Source: Bacillota bacterium (GTDB lineage Bacteria; Bacillota; Bacilli; Paenibacillales; Paenibacillaceae). From it: a DNA stretch of 16,531 nt. The DNA is taken from the NCBI GenBank assembly GCA_023418755.1, contig JAEZZE010000155.1, forward strand, positions 1-16,531. The letters run 5' to 3'. Below, piece after piece: positions 1-6,179 of this stretch. The notes under the pieces were generated by a model. It saw nothing but the letters and a program-made list of their open reading frames with translations. It was not told the origin of the DNA and did no database searches. Both the position numbers and the translations under genes were made by a program. Each line of letters starts with the position of its first letter. The first letter of the stretch is position 1.

Positions 1-101
1 GGCATGCGCTCTCCGCCCTTCTTCTGGATGCGTCGTCAGAATCAGCGTATGTCGCCCCGGCATTCGCGGAAACGGCATCCGTCTAGTTCCCCGAACGCCA
101 A

Positions 102-139
102 AAAGAAGCCCTGCGGCAAAGTTGTCGAAGGGCCTCTTT
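102..139 (-). terminator. Rho-independent terminator of the repeat-protein gene
   Basis: Positions 102-112 and 129-139 form an 11-bp stem with one mismatch (GCCCT/AGGGC core) around a 16-nt loop. On the minus strand the stem runs directly into a short T-rich tract (TTCTTTTT, ending near 100). It begins 23 nt after the stop codon of the minus-strand gene at 162-899, which supports that gene being transcribed on this strand. The 100 bases left of it show nothing I can assign. Confidence 0.6.
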
Positions 140-161
140 CGAAGAAAGCGCATCCTGCAGG

Positions 162-899
162 CTAACCGCGTTTTTTGCGGACGTTCCTCTTGGATCCGCT
201 ATGGCCTATGCGTCTTTTCGAGCCTTTGCGGCATCCGCAACGATGCCCGATGTGCCCCGCGCGGCATTTCCGTTTGCGTTTATGCCTGTCTCCCGTGCGT
301 CCTCCGCCGGTTTGCCCTTCGGTACGTCCTTCCGGATGACCGTCGCCCAAATAGCCTCCGGTACGTCCTCCCGTTTGGCCGCCGCCGAGGTAGCCTCCGG
401 TGCGTCCTCCCGTTCGGCCGCCGCCTAGGTAGCCTCCGGTGCGTCCTCCCGTTCGGCCGCCGCCCTCGTAGCCTCCGGTGCGTCCTCCCGTTTGGCCGCC
501 GCCCTGGTAGCCTCCGGTGCGTCCTCCCGTTCGGCCGCCGCCCGGGTAGCCTCCGGTGCGTCCTCCCGTTCGGCCGCCGCCCGGGTAGCCTCCGGTACGT
601 CCTCCCGTTCGGCCACCGTCGACATTGCCTCCGGTGCGTCCTCCCGTTCGGCCGCCGCCCAGGTAACCTCCGGTGCGTCCTCCCATTTGGCCGTCATTGT
701 AATCCCATAGTCCCCAGGTTTGATGGCCATAGTTCGGTCCCGCATCGGTCGGCCCATTCTCCGGCTCCCGATCGGCGGGGGTCTGCTCGACCGGAGCTTG
801 AATCCGCTTCTTCTTTTTCCCTCCGTGCGCCCGCCGGGGCTTGCATTTGCGAACGCGCTTCGGATGCCGTTTGTTGCCTCCATGCAACAGCATGCTCAA
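162..899 (-). CDS. Gly/Arg/Thr/Tyr-rich 13-residue-repeat protein, possible spore-coat type
   Basis: The protein has 245 residues and no family I can name. Residues 1-32 are strongly basic with clusters of Lys, Arg and His. Residues 33-72 are an acidic/aromatic linker. From about residue 73 to 196 a 13-residue unit built on GGGRTGGRTGGY plus one variable residue repeats nine to ten times. The C-terminal 45 residues are again very basic, with several Cys. There is no signal peptide or membrane segment. I chose TTG at 899 because AGGAGGT lies 9 nt upstream, whereas ATG at 893 would be 15 nt away. A terminator follows. Composition and the 13-residue period recall spore-coat proteins such as Bacillus CotG (known for 13-residue tandem repeats), but the repeat sequence differs, so this is only a hypothesis. 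A nucleic-acid-binding, RGG-like role is an alternative. Other frames across the array are also open but lack ribosome sites. Confidence 0.7.
   Translation of the reverse strand: MSMLLHGGNKRHPKRVRKCKPRRAHGGKKKKRIQAPVEQTPADREPENGPTDAGPNYGHQTWGLWDYNDGQMGGRTGGYLGGGRTGGRTGGNVDGGRTGGRTGGYPGGGRTGGRTGGYPGGGRTGGRTGGYQGGGQTGGRTGGYEGGGRTGGRTGGYLGGGRTGGRTGGYLGGGQTGGRTGGYLGDGHPEGRTEGQTGGGRTGDRHKRKRKCRAGHIGHRCGCRKGSKRRIGHSGSKRNVRKKRG
313..694. repeat. 39-bp tandem repeat array, about ten units
   Basis: The motif TAGCCTCCGGT (with small changes) recurs at 352, 391, 430, 469, 508, 547, 586, 625 and 664, that is, exactly every 39 bp. A decayed unit precedes the first copy. Changes between units fall mostly at one codon position, the residue after Tyr (L, P, Q, E, NVD). 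Because 39 is divisible by three and the unit has no stop in several frames, the array creates long shadow ORFs on both strands. Confidence 0.95.
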
Positions 900-908
900 T
901 GAAACTGC

Positions 909-915
909 ACCTCCT
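909..915 (-). promoter_or_regulatory. Ribosome binding site that sets the TTG start
   Basis: On the minus strand the perfect Shine-Dalgarno AGGAGGT sits 9 nt before the TTG codon at 899. This is the main reason to prefer the minus-strand reading of the 39-bp array. Confidence 0.75.
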
Positions 916-929
916 GTGTGAAGTTCCTA

Positions 930-938
930 CAGTCTATG
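930..938 (-). promoter_or_regulatory. Possible sigma-K-like -10 element
   Basis: CATAGACTG on the minus strand fits the mother-cell sigma-K -10 pattern CATAnnnTR and lies 15 nt upstream of the ribosome site, giving a short leader. I do not see a convincing AC-type -35 at the right distance, so the match may be chance. If real, it would fit late sporulation expression of the repeat protein. Confidence 0.3.
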
Positions 939-1050
939 AGCCATAGCCGATCTTCGATAGAGACAGGCGCAGAATCGCCGCGAAAACGGGCGATTTCACT
1001 CAGGCAAACGCGGAATTTTCGAGGCCGCCTGGATTACGTAAAAAGAAGAA

Positions 1051-1218
1051 GCATCTATCTCCTGAAGACTGCCTCATACGGTCCTGAAATGACCCTGTGA
1101 CGGGTACCCTTGCAAATTTCAGGATCGGGTTTCGGGCTCCCCGCAAAGTAATCGGAATAAGCTGCGAAGCTTAAGGTCACTTTGCGGGGTGTCTCGCATC
1201 GGAAGGAGATAGATGCGA
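1051..1218. other. Structured intergenic element (candidate ncRNA or leader)
   Basis: This region between tcdA and the repeat-protein gene holds several perfect inverted repeats. A 13-bp outer pair (GCATCTATCTCCT at 1051-1063, its complement at 1204-1216) encloses two hairpins. One is TCCTGAAAT at 1082-1090 with 1116-1124. The other is an 11-bp stem, 1139-1149 with 1179-1189, carrying an inner TAAGCT/AGCTTA stem on a GCGA loop (1158-1173). A competing 7-bp hairpin, TCGCATC (1194-1200) with GATGCGA (1212-1218), uses part of the outer pair. On the minus strand the outer pair is followed by TTCTTCTTTTT. In B. subtilis a 6S RNA gene lies beside tcdA (yrvM), so a 6S-like RNA is one possibility, but I cannot match its conserved bases. 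Strand and function are unknown. The rest of 900-1287 shows no gene I can support. Confidence 0.5.
1139..1189. repeat. Perfect 11-bp hairpin with inner GNRA-capped stem
   Basis: CCCCGCAAAGT (1139-1149) pairs with 1179-1189. Inside, TAAGCT/AGCTTA closes a GCGA loop. Neither strand has a T-run directly after it, so it is not a normal Rho-independent terminator, although it is the first strong hairpin after the tcdA stop on the minus strand. Confidence 0.7.
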
Positions 1219-1287
1219 CTTGCATCATTCCATCGATTAACGTTAGGTACGACTCTTTTACTTAGGGGACTGCCCCATCTTATCGAT

Positions 1288-2040
1288 TTAAGCTTCGGAT
1301 CCGGACTCGACCAGCTCTCGGAACACGACGCTGACCATGATCAGCCCGGCGACCGGAGGCACGAACGCGTTGCTCGACGGCGGTTGCTGGGCTTTGCGGA
1401 TTTCCGGCGCGGTGTCCGGGACGATCCGCTGCGTGACGTCTTCCCGCGGCCTGATCGGCTCCTCCGTCGAGAATACGACTTTGACGCCTTTTTTGATGCC
1501 GGCTTCGCGCAGCTTCCTGCGGACGACGCGGGCGATCGGGTCGACCGTCGTCTTCGAAATGTCGGCGACCTGAAACCGGCTCGGGTCCATCTTGTTCGCG
1601 GCGCCCATGCTGGAAATGACCGGAATGCCGCGTTCGAGACATTGCTTGATGAGATGGACCTTATAGACGATCGTATCCGAAGCGTCGATCACGTAATCCA
1701 ACGGATACTTGAACAGCTCCTCGTACGTCTCCTCCGTATAAAACATCCGAAGAGCAACGGCGTCGCATTCCGGATTGATCAGCTTGATCCGTTCCTTCAT
1801 CAATTCCGCCTTCGGCTGGCCGACGGTGGTCGTCAGCGCGTGAACCTGACGGTTGACGTTCGTAATATCGACGACGTCCTTATCGATCAAGATAATGCGG
1901 CCGATACCCGAACGGGCCAGCGCCTCGGCGGCAATGCCGCCGACTCCGCCGATGCCGAGAACGGCCACGGTGCTTCGCTTCAGCTTCTCGAGCCCCTCCG
2001 GTCCGATCGCCAGCTCCGTTCTGGAAAATTGGTGCAACAT
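1288..2040 (-). CDS. tcdA: tRNA threonylcarbamoyladenosine dehydratase (TcdA/CsdL family)
   Basis: This E1/MoeB/ThiF-like ATP-dependent enzyme converts t6A37 of ANN-decoding tRNAs to the cyclic form ct6A. The 250-residue protein shows the nucleotide-binding loop VLGIGGVGG (27-35), the conserved IDKDVVDITNVNRQ stretch (52-65) and DASDT near 117, the usual order of the family. Length fits the B. subtilis YrvM/TcdA type (about 250). It has no CxxC zinc motif, which separates it from MoeB and ThiF. It is last in the hisS-aspS-tcdA unit, 21 nt after the aspS stop, with AAAGGAG about 11 nt before the ATG. Charging plus anticodon-loop modification make a coherent tRNA operon. No T-run terminator follows the stop directly. 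Confidence 0.92.
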   Translation of the reverse strand: MLHQFSRTELAIGPEGLEKLKRSTVAVLGIGGVGGIAAEALARSGIGRIILIDKDVVDITNVNRQVHALTTTVGQPKAELMKERIKLINPECDAVALRMFYTEETYEELFKYPLDYVIDASDTIVYKVHLIKQCLERGIPVISSMGAANKMDPSRFQVADISKTTVDPIARVVRRKLREAGIKKGVKVVFSTEEPIRPREDVTQRIVPDTAPEIRKAQQPPSSNAFVPPVAGLIMVSVVFRELVESGSEA

Positions 2041-2061
2041 CGGTATGCTCGCTCCTTTTGG

Positions 2062-3900
2062 TTAGCCTTGGCTTTGCTCGTCCGCTTCGCCTGCAGGCAC
2101 GGCTTCCGGGGCGGCGTTCTTCGCCTGGGCCGCGACGGCCTTGGCCGACAGCCTCACATGCAGGTCTTCCAACTGGCGGTCGGCGACCGGCGAAGGCGCG
2201 TCGCACAACAGATCGGTAGCGCTGGCCGTCTTAGGGAAGGCGATCGTCTCGCGCAGGTTCGTGCGTCCCGCCAGCAGCATGACCAAACGGTCCAGGCCGA
2301 AGGCGATGCCGCCGTGAGGAGGCGTGCCGTATTCGAACGCGTCGAGGAAGAAGCCGAACTTCTCTTTTGCCTCTTCGAGCGAGAAGCCGAGCGCCTTGAA
2401 CATTTGCTCCTGCACGTCGCGGCGATAGATTCGCATCGAGCCGCCACCGACTTCGTAGCCGTTAAGCACGATATCGTACGCCTGCGCGCGAATTGCGCCC
2501 GGATCGCTGTCGAACAGCGCCAGATCGTCGTCGTTCGGACGGGTGAACGGATGGTGCTCGGCGACGAACCGCTTCGCTTCCTCGTCCCAGCCGAGCAGCG
2601 GAAAGTCGACGACCCACAAGAATTTGTACGCGCTGTCGTCGATCAGACCGAGCTCGCGGCCGACCTTCAAACGGAGGTTGCCCATGACGTCGGCCGCCGT
2701 CTTCAGCTTGTCGGCGGAGAACGTGATCAGGTCGCCTTCCTCGACGTTCAGACGCTCGGTCAGCGCCGCGATCTCCTCCGGCTTGAAGAACTTCACGATC
2801 GGTCCGTTCCACTTGCCTTCCTTCACGGTGATCCAGGCGATTCCCTTGCCGCCGTACCGGGCCGCGAACGGCTGCAGATCGTCGAGCTCCTTGCGGCTCC
2901 AGCTGGCGCAGCCTTTGGCGTTAAGCGCCTTGACGACGCCGCCCGACGCGGCGACGGACGCGAACACCTTCACGTCGCTGCCCTTCACGATGTCCGTGAC
3001 GTCTTCGATCTCGAGACCGAAGCGCAGGTCCGGCTTGTCGGAGCCGTATTTATGGATGGCGTCATGATACGTGAGACGCTGGAACGGAGTCGGAACGTCG
3101 ACGCCGATCGTCTCGCGGAACAGACGCGCCATCAATTGCTCCATCATCCCGAGAAGCTGCTCCTGCGACAGGAACGACGTCTCGATGTCGACCTGCGTAA
3201 ATTCCGGCTGGCGGTCGGCGCGAAGGTCTTCGTCGCGGAAGCAGCGGGCGACTTGATAATAGCGCTCCAGGCCGCCGATCATCAGCAGCTGCTTGAACAG
3301 CTGCGGAGACTGCGGCAGCGCGAAGAACTCGCCCGGATGCACGCGGCTCGGCACCAAATAGTCGCGCGCGCCTTCCGGCGTGCTCTTCGTCAGAATCGGC
3401 GTCTCCACGTCGATAAAGCCGTTCTCGTCGAGGAAGTCGCGGAACACCTTGGTCGCCTTCGAACGGAGCAGCAGCGTCTTCTGCATTTCCGGACGGCGCA
3501 GGTCGAGGTAGCGATACTTCAAGCGCAGCGATTCGTCCACTTCCACTCCGTCTTCGATCGGGAACGGAGGCGTCTTCGCCGCGTTGATCACTTCCACCTC
3601 GGTCACTTGAACTTCGATTTCTCCCGTCGCCAGGTTCGGGTTGAACGTCTCGGGATCGCGTTCGACGATTTTGCCCGATACGGCCAGCACGTATTCGTTG
3701 CGGGCGCGGCTGCCGAGCTCTAGCGCCTGCTTGGAGATTTCCGGGTTAAAGACGATTTGCACGATTCCGGTGCGGTCGCGCAGGTCGATGAAGAGCAGAC
3801 CTCCGAAGTCGCGCCAGCCCTGCACCCAACCGTTCAGCACGACGGTCTGGCCGACGTGTTCCTTCGTTAACTTGCCGCAGTCGTTCGTTTTAAGCATCAT
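2062..3900 (-). CDS. aspS: Aspartyl-tRNA synthetase
   Basis: Class II synthetase that charges tRNA-Asp in the cytoplasm. In order it shows an N-terminal anticodon-binding OB fold (about 1-105, with VLNGWVQGWRDFGGLLFIDL), the catalytic core with PQSPQLFKQ (196-204) and motif 2 FRDEDLRADRQPEFTQ (221-236), the bacterial GAD insertion (roughly 290-420), and motif 3 with GLDR at 535-538. At 612 residues it is slightly longer than most bacterial AspRS because of an Ala-rich tail after DLHVRL. The start has two consecutive ATG codons. AAAAGGGGA overlaps the hisS stop region and serves either. The 18-nt gap to hisS indicates cotranscription from the upstream T-box promoter. Whether it also charges tRNA-Asn cannot be read here. 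Confidence 0.97.
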   Translation of the reverse strand: MMLKTNDCGKLTKEHVGQTVVLNGWVQGWRDFGGLLFIDLRDRTGIVQIVFNPEISKQALELGSRARNEYVLAVSGKIVERDPETFNPNLATGEIEVQVTEVEVINAAKTPPFPIEDGVEVDESLRLKYRYLDLRRPEMQKTLLLRSKATKVFRDFLDENGFIDVETPILTKSTPEGARDYLVPSRVHPGEFFALPQSPQLFKQLLMIGGLERYYQVARCFRDEDLRADRQPEFTQVDIETSFLSQEQLLGMMEQLMARLFRETIGVDVPTPFQRLTYHDAIHKYGSDKPDLRFGLEIEDVTDIVKGSDVKVFASVAASGGVVKALNAKGCASWSRKELDDLQPFAARYGGKGIAWITVKEGKWNGPIVKFFKPEEIAALTERLNVEEGDLITFSADKLKTAADVMGNLRLKVGRELGLIDDSAYKFLWVVDFPLLGWDEEAKRFVAEHHPFTRPNDDDLALFDSDPGAIRAQAYDIVLNGYEVGGGSMRIYRRDVQEQMFKALGFSLEEAKEKFGFFLDAFEYGTPPHGGIAFGLDRLVMLLAGRTNLRETIAFPKTASATDLLCDAPSPVADRQLEDLHVRLSAKAVAAQAKNAAPEAVPAGEADEQSQG

Positions 3901-3918
3901 TTGTGATCGTTCCCCTTT

Positions 3919-5178
3919 TTATGGTGTAATAAGCTTCTTGATCGCGTCCGCAAGCTCGCTCAGCTTAACGGCCGTTTGTTCGCCGCCGGCCATCGGCCGC
4001 AGGGAGATTTCTCCCCGGTCCAGCTCGTCGTCGCCCAGCACGGCCGCATAGCGGGCGCCGCTGCGCTCCGCCGCCTTGAATTGCGCCTTCGTCTTGCGCC
4101 CGAGGTAATCCCGATCCGCGGCGATTCCCGCGTCCCGTAATCGCTGCGCCAGACCGGGAGCCGCTTGCTCCGCGCGCTCGCCCAGCGCGACGATGTAGAC
4201 GTCGGACCGGTTGCCCAAGTCGGGCTTGACGCCCTGGCTTTCCAGCAGCAGCAGCGTCCGCTCCAGGCCGAGCCCCAGACCGACGCCCGGCTTGTCGTCT
4301 CCGCCGATCTCCGCCACGAGTCCGTTGTACCGGCCGCCGCCGCCGATCGTATCGATCGCGCCGATGCCCTGAGCCTTGTACTCGAACGCGGTATGCGTGT
4401 AATAATCCAACCCTCTGACCAGCTTCGGATTCAGCCGGTACGGAACGCCCGTCTCGTCCAGGCATTCGCGCACGCGCGCGAAGTGCTTCTCGCACTCCTC
4501 GTCCAGGCTGTCCAGAATCGACGGAGCGTCCGCGAACTTGTCCTGGTCGACCTTGCAATCGAGCACTCGGAGCGGATTGCGGTCGATTCTTGCCTGACAG
4601 TCCTTGCACAGGCTTTCCCGCATCGGTAGCAGGAACGCAAGCAGCTTCTCCCGGAAAGCGGCCCGAACCGCCGGCGTGCCGACGGAATTCAAGTCGACCG
4701 ATACGCCGCTCAGCCCCAGCTCCCGGTAGAAGCGATACCCCAGTGCGATCACTTCCGCGTCGAGCGCCGGATCGTCGGAACCGATCGCCTCCACCCCGAA
4801 CTGGTGGAACTGGCGGTATCTGCCCGCCTGCGCGCGCTCGTACCGGAACATCGGCCCGATATAATACAGCTTCGCGATATCCGGTTCGCCGTACAGTTTG
4901 TTCTCCACGTAGGAGCGGACGACGCCGGCCGTCCCTTCCGGACGGAGCGTCATGCTGCGCTCGCCGCGATCCTCGAACGTGTACATCTCTTTCTCTACGA
5001 TGTCCGTCGTCTCGCCGACCCCGCGCTTGAACAACTCGGTGCCTTCGAAGATCGGCGTTCTAATCTCGCTGAACCGGTAGCGCCGGCAAATTTCGCGAGC
5101 CGTGTTCTCCACGTACTGCCAAAGCTCGGAATTGCCGGGCATAATGTCTTGCGTGCCCGGAGGCTTCTGAAAACCCAT
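3919..5178 (-). CDS. hisS: Histidyl-tRNA synthetase
   Basis: Class II synthetase that charges tRNA-His. The 419-residue protein starts MGFQKPPGTQDIMPG, typical of the family. It carries motif 2 FRYERAQAGRYRQF (111-124), the histidine-specific RGLDYYT (255-261), the glycine stretch TIGGGGRYN (278-285), motif 3 GLGLGLER (300-307) and a C-terminal anticodon-binding domain from about 325. I chose ATG at 5178: the longer reading to 5232 adds 18 residues not typical of HisRS and lacks a ribosome site, while AGGGGAG lies 11 nt before 5178. It is the first gene after a T-box leader and is followed by aspS. The leader is read as sensing tRNA-Asp, so HisRS supply would follow aspartate charging. Confidence 0.96.
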   Translation of the reverse strand: MGFQKPPGTQDIMPGNSELWQYVENTAREICRRYRFSEIRTPIFEGTELFKRGVGETTDIVEKEMYTFEDRGERSMTLRPEGTAGVVRSYVENKLYGEPDIAKLYYIGPMFRYERAQAGRYRQFHQFGVEAIGSDDPALDAEVIALGYRFYRELGLSGVSVDLNSVGTPAVRAAFREKLLAFLLPMRESLCKDCQARIDRNPLRVLDCKVDQDKFADAPSILDSLDEECEKHFARVRECLDETGVPYRLNPKLVRGLDYYTHTAFEYKAQGIGAIDTIGGGGRYNGLVAEIGGDDKPGVGLGLGLERTLLLLESQGVKPDLGNRSDVYIVALGERAEQAAPGLAQRLRDAGIAADRDYLGRKTKAQFKAAERSGARYAAVLGDDELDRGEISLRPMAGGEQTAVKLSELADAIKKLITP

Positions 5179-5236
5179 CGTTATTTTCACTCCCCTGCTA
5201 GGATACAAGCCCAAGCCGCCGCCCAACCGCACGGAT

Positions 5237-5339
5237 CAAGCAAAAACGCCTTCGGCGTCCTCTGACGCCGGAGAAGCTTTGCGGAGACGATACAGGTAAT
5301 AATAAGCGTGAAACTTATAAATTCTGTATCGTCAAAAAA
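5237..5339 (-). repeat. Dispersed roughly 100-bp element, copy 1
   Basis: It lies between the T-box terminator and hisS. Read on the minus strand it begins at the terminator T-run, has a 10-bp perfect inverted repeat (GACGATACAG, 5286-5295 with 5324-5333), then ATCGTCTCCG, an AAAGCTTC-like stretch, AGGACGCCGAAGGCGTTT and TGCTTG. Copy 2 at 8999-9096 shares this order with substitutions and small gaps. The CGCC-GAA-GGCG hairpin followed by TTTTTG resembles a short terminator. The longest continuous match (18 bases, 5243-5260 with 9005-9022) is exact. Confidence 0.65.
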
Positions 5340-5381
5340 GCCCCCGTCCCATAACGATCTTCGCAAAGATCGTCAGGGACG
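5334..5381 (-). terminator. T-box leader terminator
   Basis: On the minus strand CGTCCC (5381-5376) and GGGACG (5350-5345) enclose ACGATCTT/AAGATCGT with a TGCG loop, and a run of six T follows at 5339-5334. It is the intrinsic terminator that competes with the T-box antiterminator upstream of hisS. Confidence 0.92.
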
Positions 5382-5660
5382 AGAGCTTGTCGTTGCGCTC
5401 CCGCGGTGCCACCCGTCGTTCAAGCCCGTCTCTACGACGCAAGCTTGCTGCTTAAGTCCGGTTAACGCCCGGCTGCGCCGCGATGCTACTGGGCCGTACC
5501 CGACCAATCGTCAGGCAGGCGGTTCCCATCGGGTTCTCGGGGAGGTCGTTCGTCCGATCATCGCCGGAAAGCTTGCAGCCGAAGGCTTTCCTCTCTGTAG
5601 GCTTGGGGCCGGATTACTTATTCCCTTCGTCGAATCTAAGGCTTTGGAATTACAATTGTA
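5334..5660 (-). promoter_or_regulatory. T-box riboswitch leader of hisS-aspS-tcdA, tRNA-Asp specific
   Basis: A T-box leader binds uncharged tRNA to stop early termination. Visible landmarks on the minus strand are the Stem I AGTA (5618-5615), the distal AGAGAG (5596-5591) with GGCTGCAAGC, a specifier-loop GAAC followed by GAC (5547-5545), the T-box GGGTGGCACCGCGG (5414-5401) and the terminator above. Two readings agree on tRNA-Asp: the specifier GAC is an Asp codon, and TGGC in the T-box would pair with an acceptor end whose discriminator base is G, as in tRNA-Asp, whereas tRNA-His normally has C there. Transcription starts near 5658. Confidence 0.93.
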
Positions 5661-5664
5661 GTTT

Positions 5665-5693
5665 ATTGTAGTCTGTTGCGATACGCCTGTCAA
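5665..5693 (-). promoter_or_regulatory. Sigma-A promoter of the hisS T-box operon
   Basis: TTGACA (5693-5688), a 17-nt spacer and TACAAT (5670-5665) on the minus strand. The -35 is perfect and the -10 differs from consensus at one base. It lies just after the terminator of the preceding unit and just before the T-box Stem I. Confidence 0.9.
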
Positions 5694-5719
5694 GAAGCCG
5701 AACGGGTTCGCGCGGAGCG

Positions 5720-5752
5720 AGAAAGAAAATAACCTGCCGAAATCGACAGGTT
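5720..5752 (-). terminator. Terminator of the rel-dtd unit
   Basis: AACCTG (5752-5747) pairs with CAGGTT (5736-5731), extended by wobble and GC pairs around a short ATTT loop. It is followed on the minus strand by ATTTTCTTTC. The stem is nearly symmetrical but the plus side lacks a close T-run. It separates the rel-dtd side from the hisS promoter. Confidence 0.75.
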
Positions 5753-5932
5753 CAATAGTTTTTTATATTGAAAAAGGGGGTCGTCTATAGATTAGTCGAT
5801 AATCTTTAAGCTCGCGTGTACAACAGATTACAGTTTGATTACAAAAAAGTAAGCGTTAACCCAAGGCTCTTCGGACAACGCCGACCCGGCTTTGCAACGC
5901 CATGCGCAATGGCGCGCGCGACAAGTCGCGGG
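5753..5932. other. Short intergenic stretch with weak hairpins
   Basis: No convincing gene is visible. On the minus strand GCGTT and AACGC flank a loop followed by TTACTTTTTT (near 5875-5843), a weak terminator candidate for the small ORF. TTCAATA/TATTGAA (5771-5749) forms a 7-bp AT inverted repeat overlapping the 5720-5752 terminator. Confidence 0.3.
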
Positions 5933-6112
5933 TCACCCCCTGCCGCCCGGCGAATGCCTGCGCCCGTTCGCGGCCCCGCCCGAGGGATGCGCCCCCAGCT
6001 CGCCGCCGAATTCCTCTCTTTGCGACGCCAGAGCCATCGCTTCCCTGCGCTCGGGCATAAGCCCTTCCTGCATCAGCCACTGTGCCGTCTTTTCCTTGCG
6101 CGATTGCCTCAT
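5933..6112 (-). CDS. Small hypothetical protein downstream of dtd
   Basis: A 59-residue reading frame begins MRQSRKEKTAQWLMQEG and is preceded by GGGAG five nt before ATG at 6112. The first 38 residues are mixed charged, helix-prone sequence. The tail is Gly/Arg-rich and looks less constrained. I do not recognise a family. A longer start at 6175 exists but has no ribosome site and crosses a less protein-like stretch. It sits 67 nt after the dtd stop and before the 5720-5752 terminator, so it could be the last gene of the rel-dtd unit. B. subtilis has an amidase gene (yrvJ) near this place, and nothing resembling it is present. The frame may also be spurious. Confidence 0.35.
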   Translation of the reverse strand: MRQSRKEKTAQWLMQEGLMPERREAMALASQREEFGGELGAHPSGGAANGRRHSPGGRG

Positions 6113-6179
6113 GTCTTCTCCCGCCTTTAACAGAAGGTTATGACATGTATTATGGCCCGGTCGCGCCCCGTTCAAACGG

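Noticed and set aside
313..694. CRISPR array
   Set aside because: The units are contiguous 39-bp tandem repeats without unique spacers, and no cas genes are present.
425..883. Minus-strand frame with repeating Glu-Arg-Glu-Asp-Ala-Pro-Glu-Ala units
   Set aside because: It overlaps the favoured minus frame, lacks a Shine-Dalgarno, and is another frame of the same repeat. I keep it only as a shadow.
122..946. 274-codon plus-strand frame across the 39-bp array, with a Leu/Arg/Cys/Pro-rich repeat
   Set aside because: It has no ribosome site before its start and no terminator after it. The opposite strand has both. Openness follows from the stop-free repeat unit.
918..1100. 60-codon plus-strand frame
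   Set aside because: No ribosome site and no recognisable protein features. It crosses the candidate promoter region of the opposite-strand gene and part of the inverted repeats.
1213..3723. 836-codon plus-strand frame preceded by GGAAGGAG
   Set aside because: It is antisense to tcdA and aspS, whose motifs are unambiguous. The Shine-Dalgarno-like sequence is part of the inverted repeat at 1204-1216, and the protein is the typical Arg/Leu/Asp-rich antisense product of GC-rich genes.
5856..6080. 74-codon minus-strand frame overlapping the small ORF after dtd
   Set aside because: No ribosome site, composition of a GC-rich shifted frame, and overlap with the better-supported frame starting at 6112.
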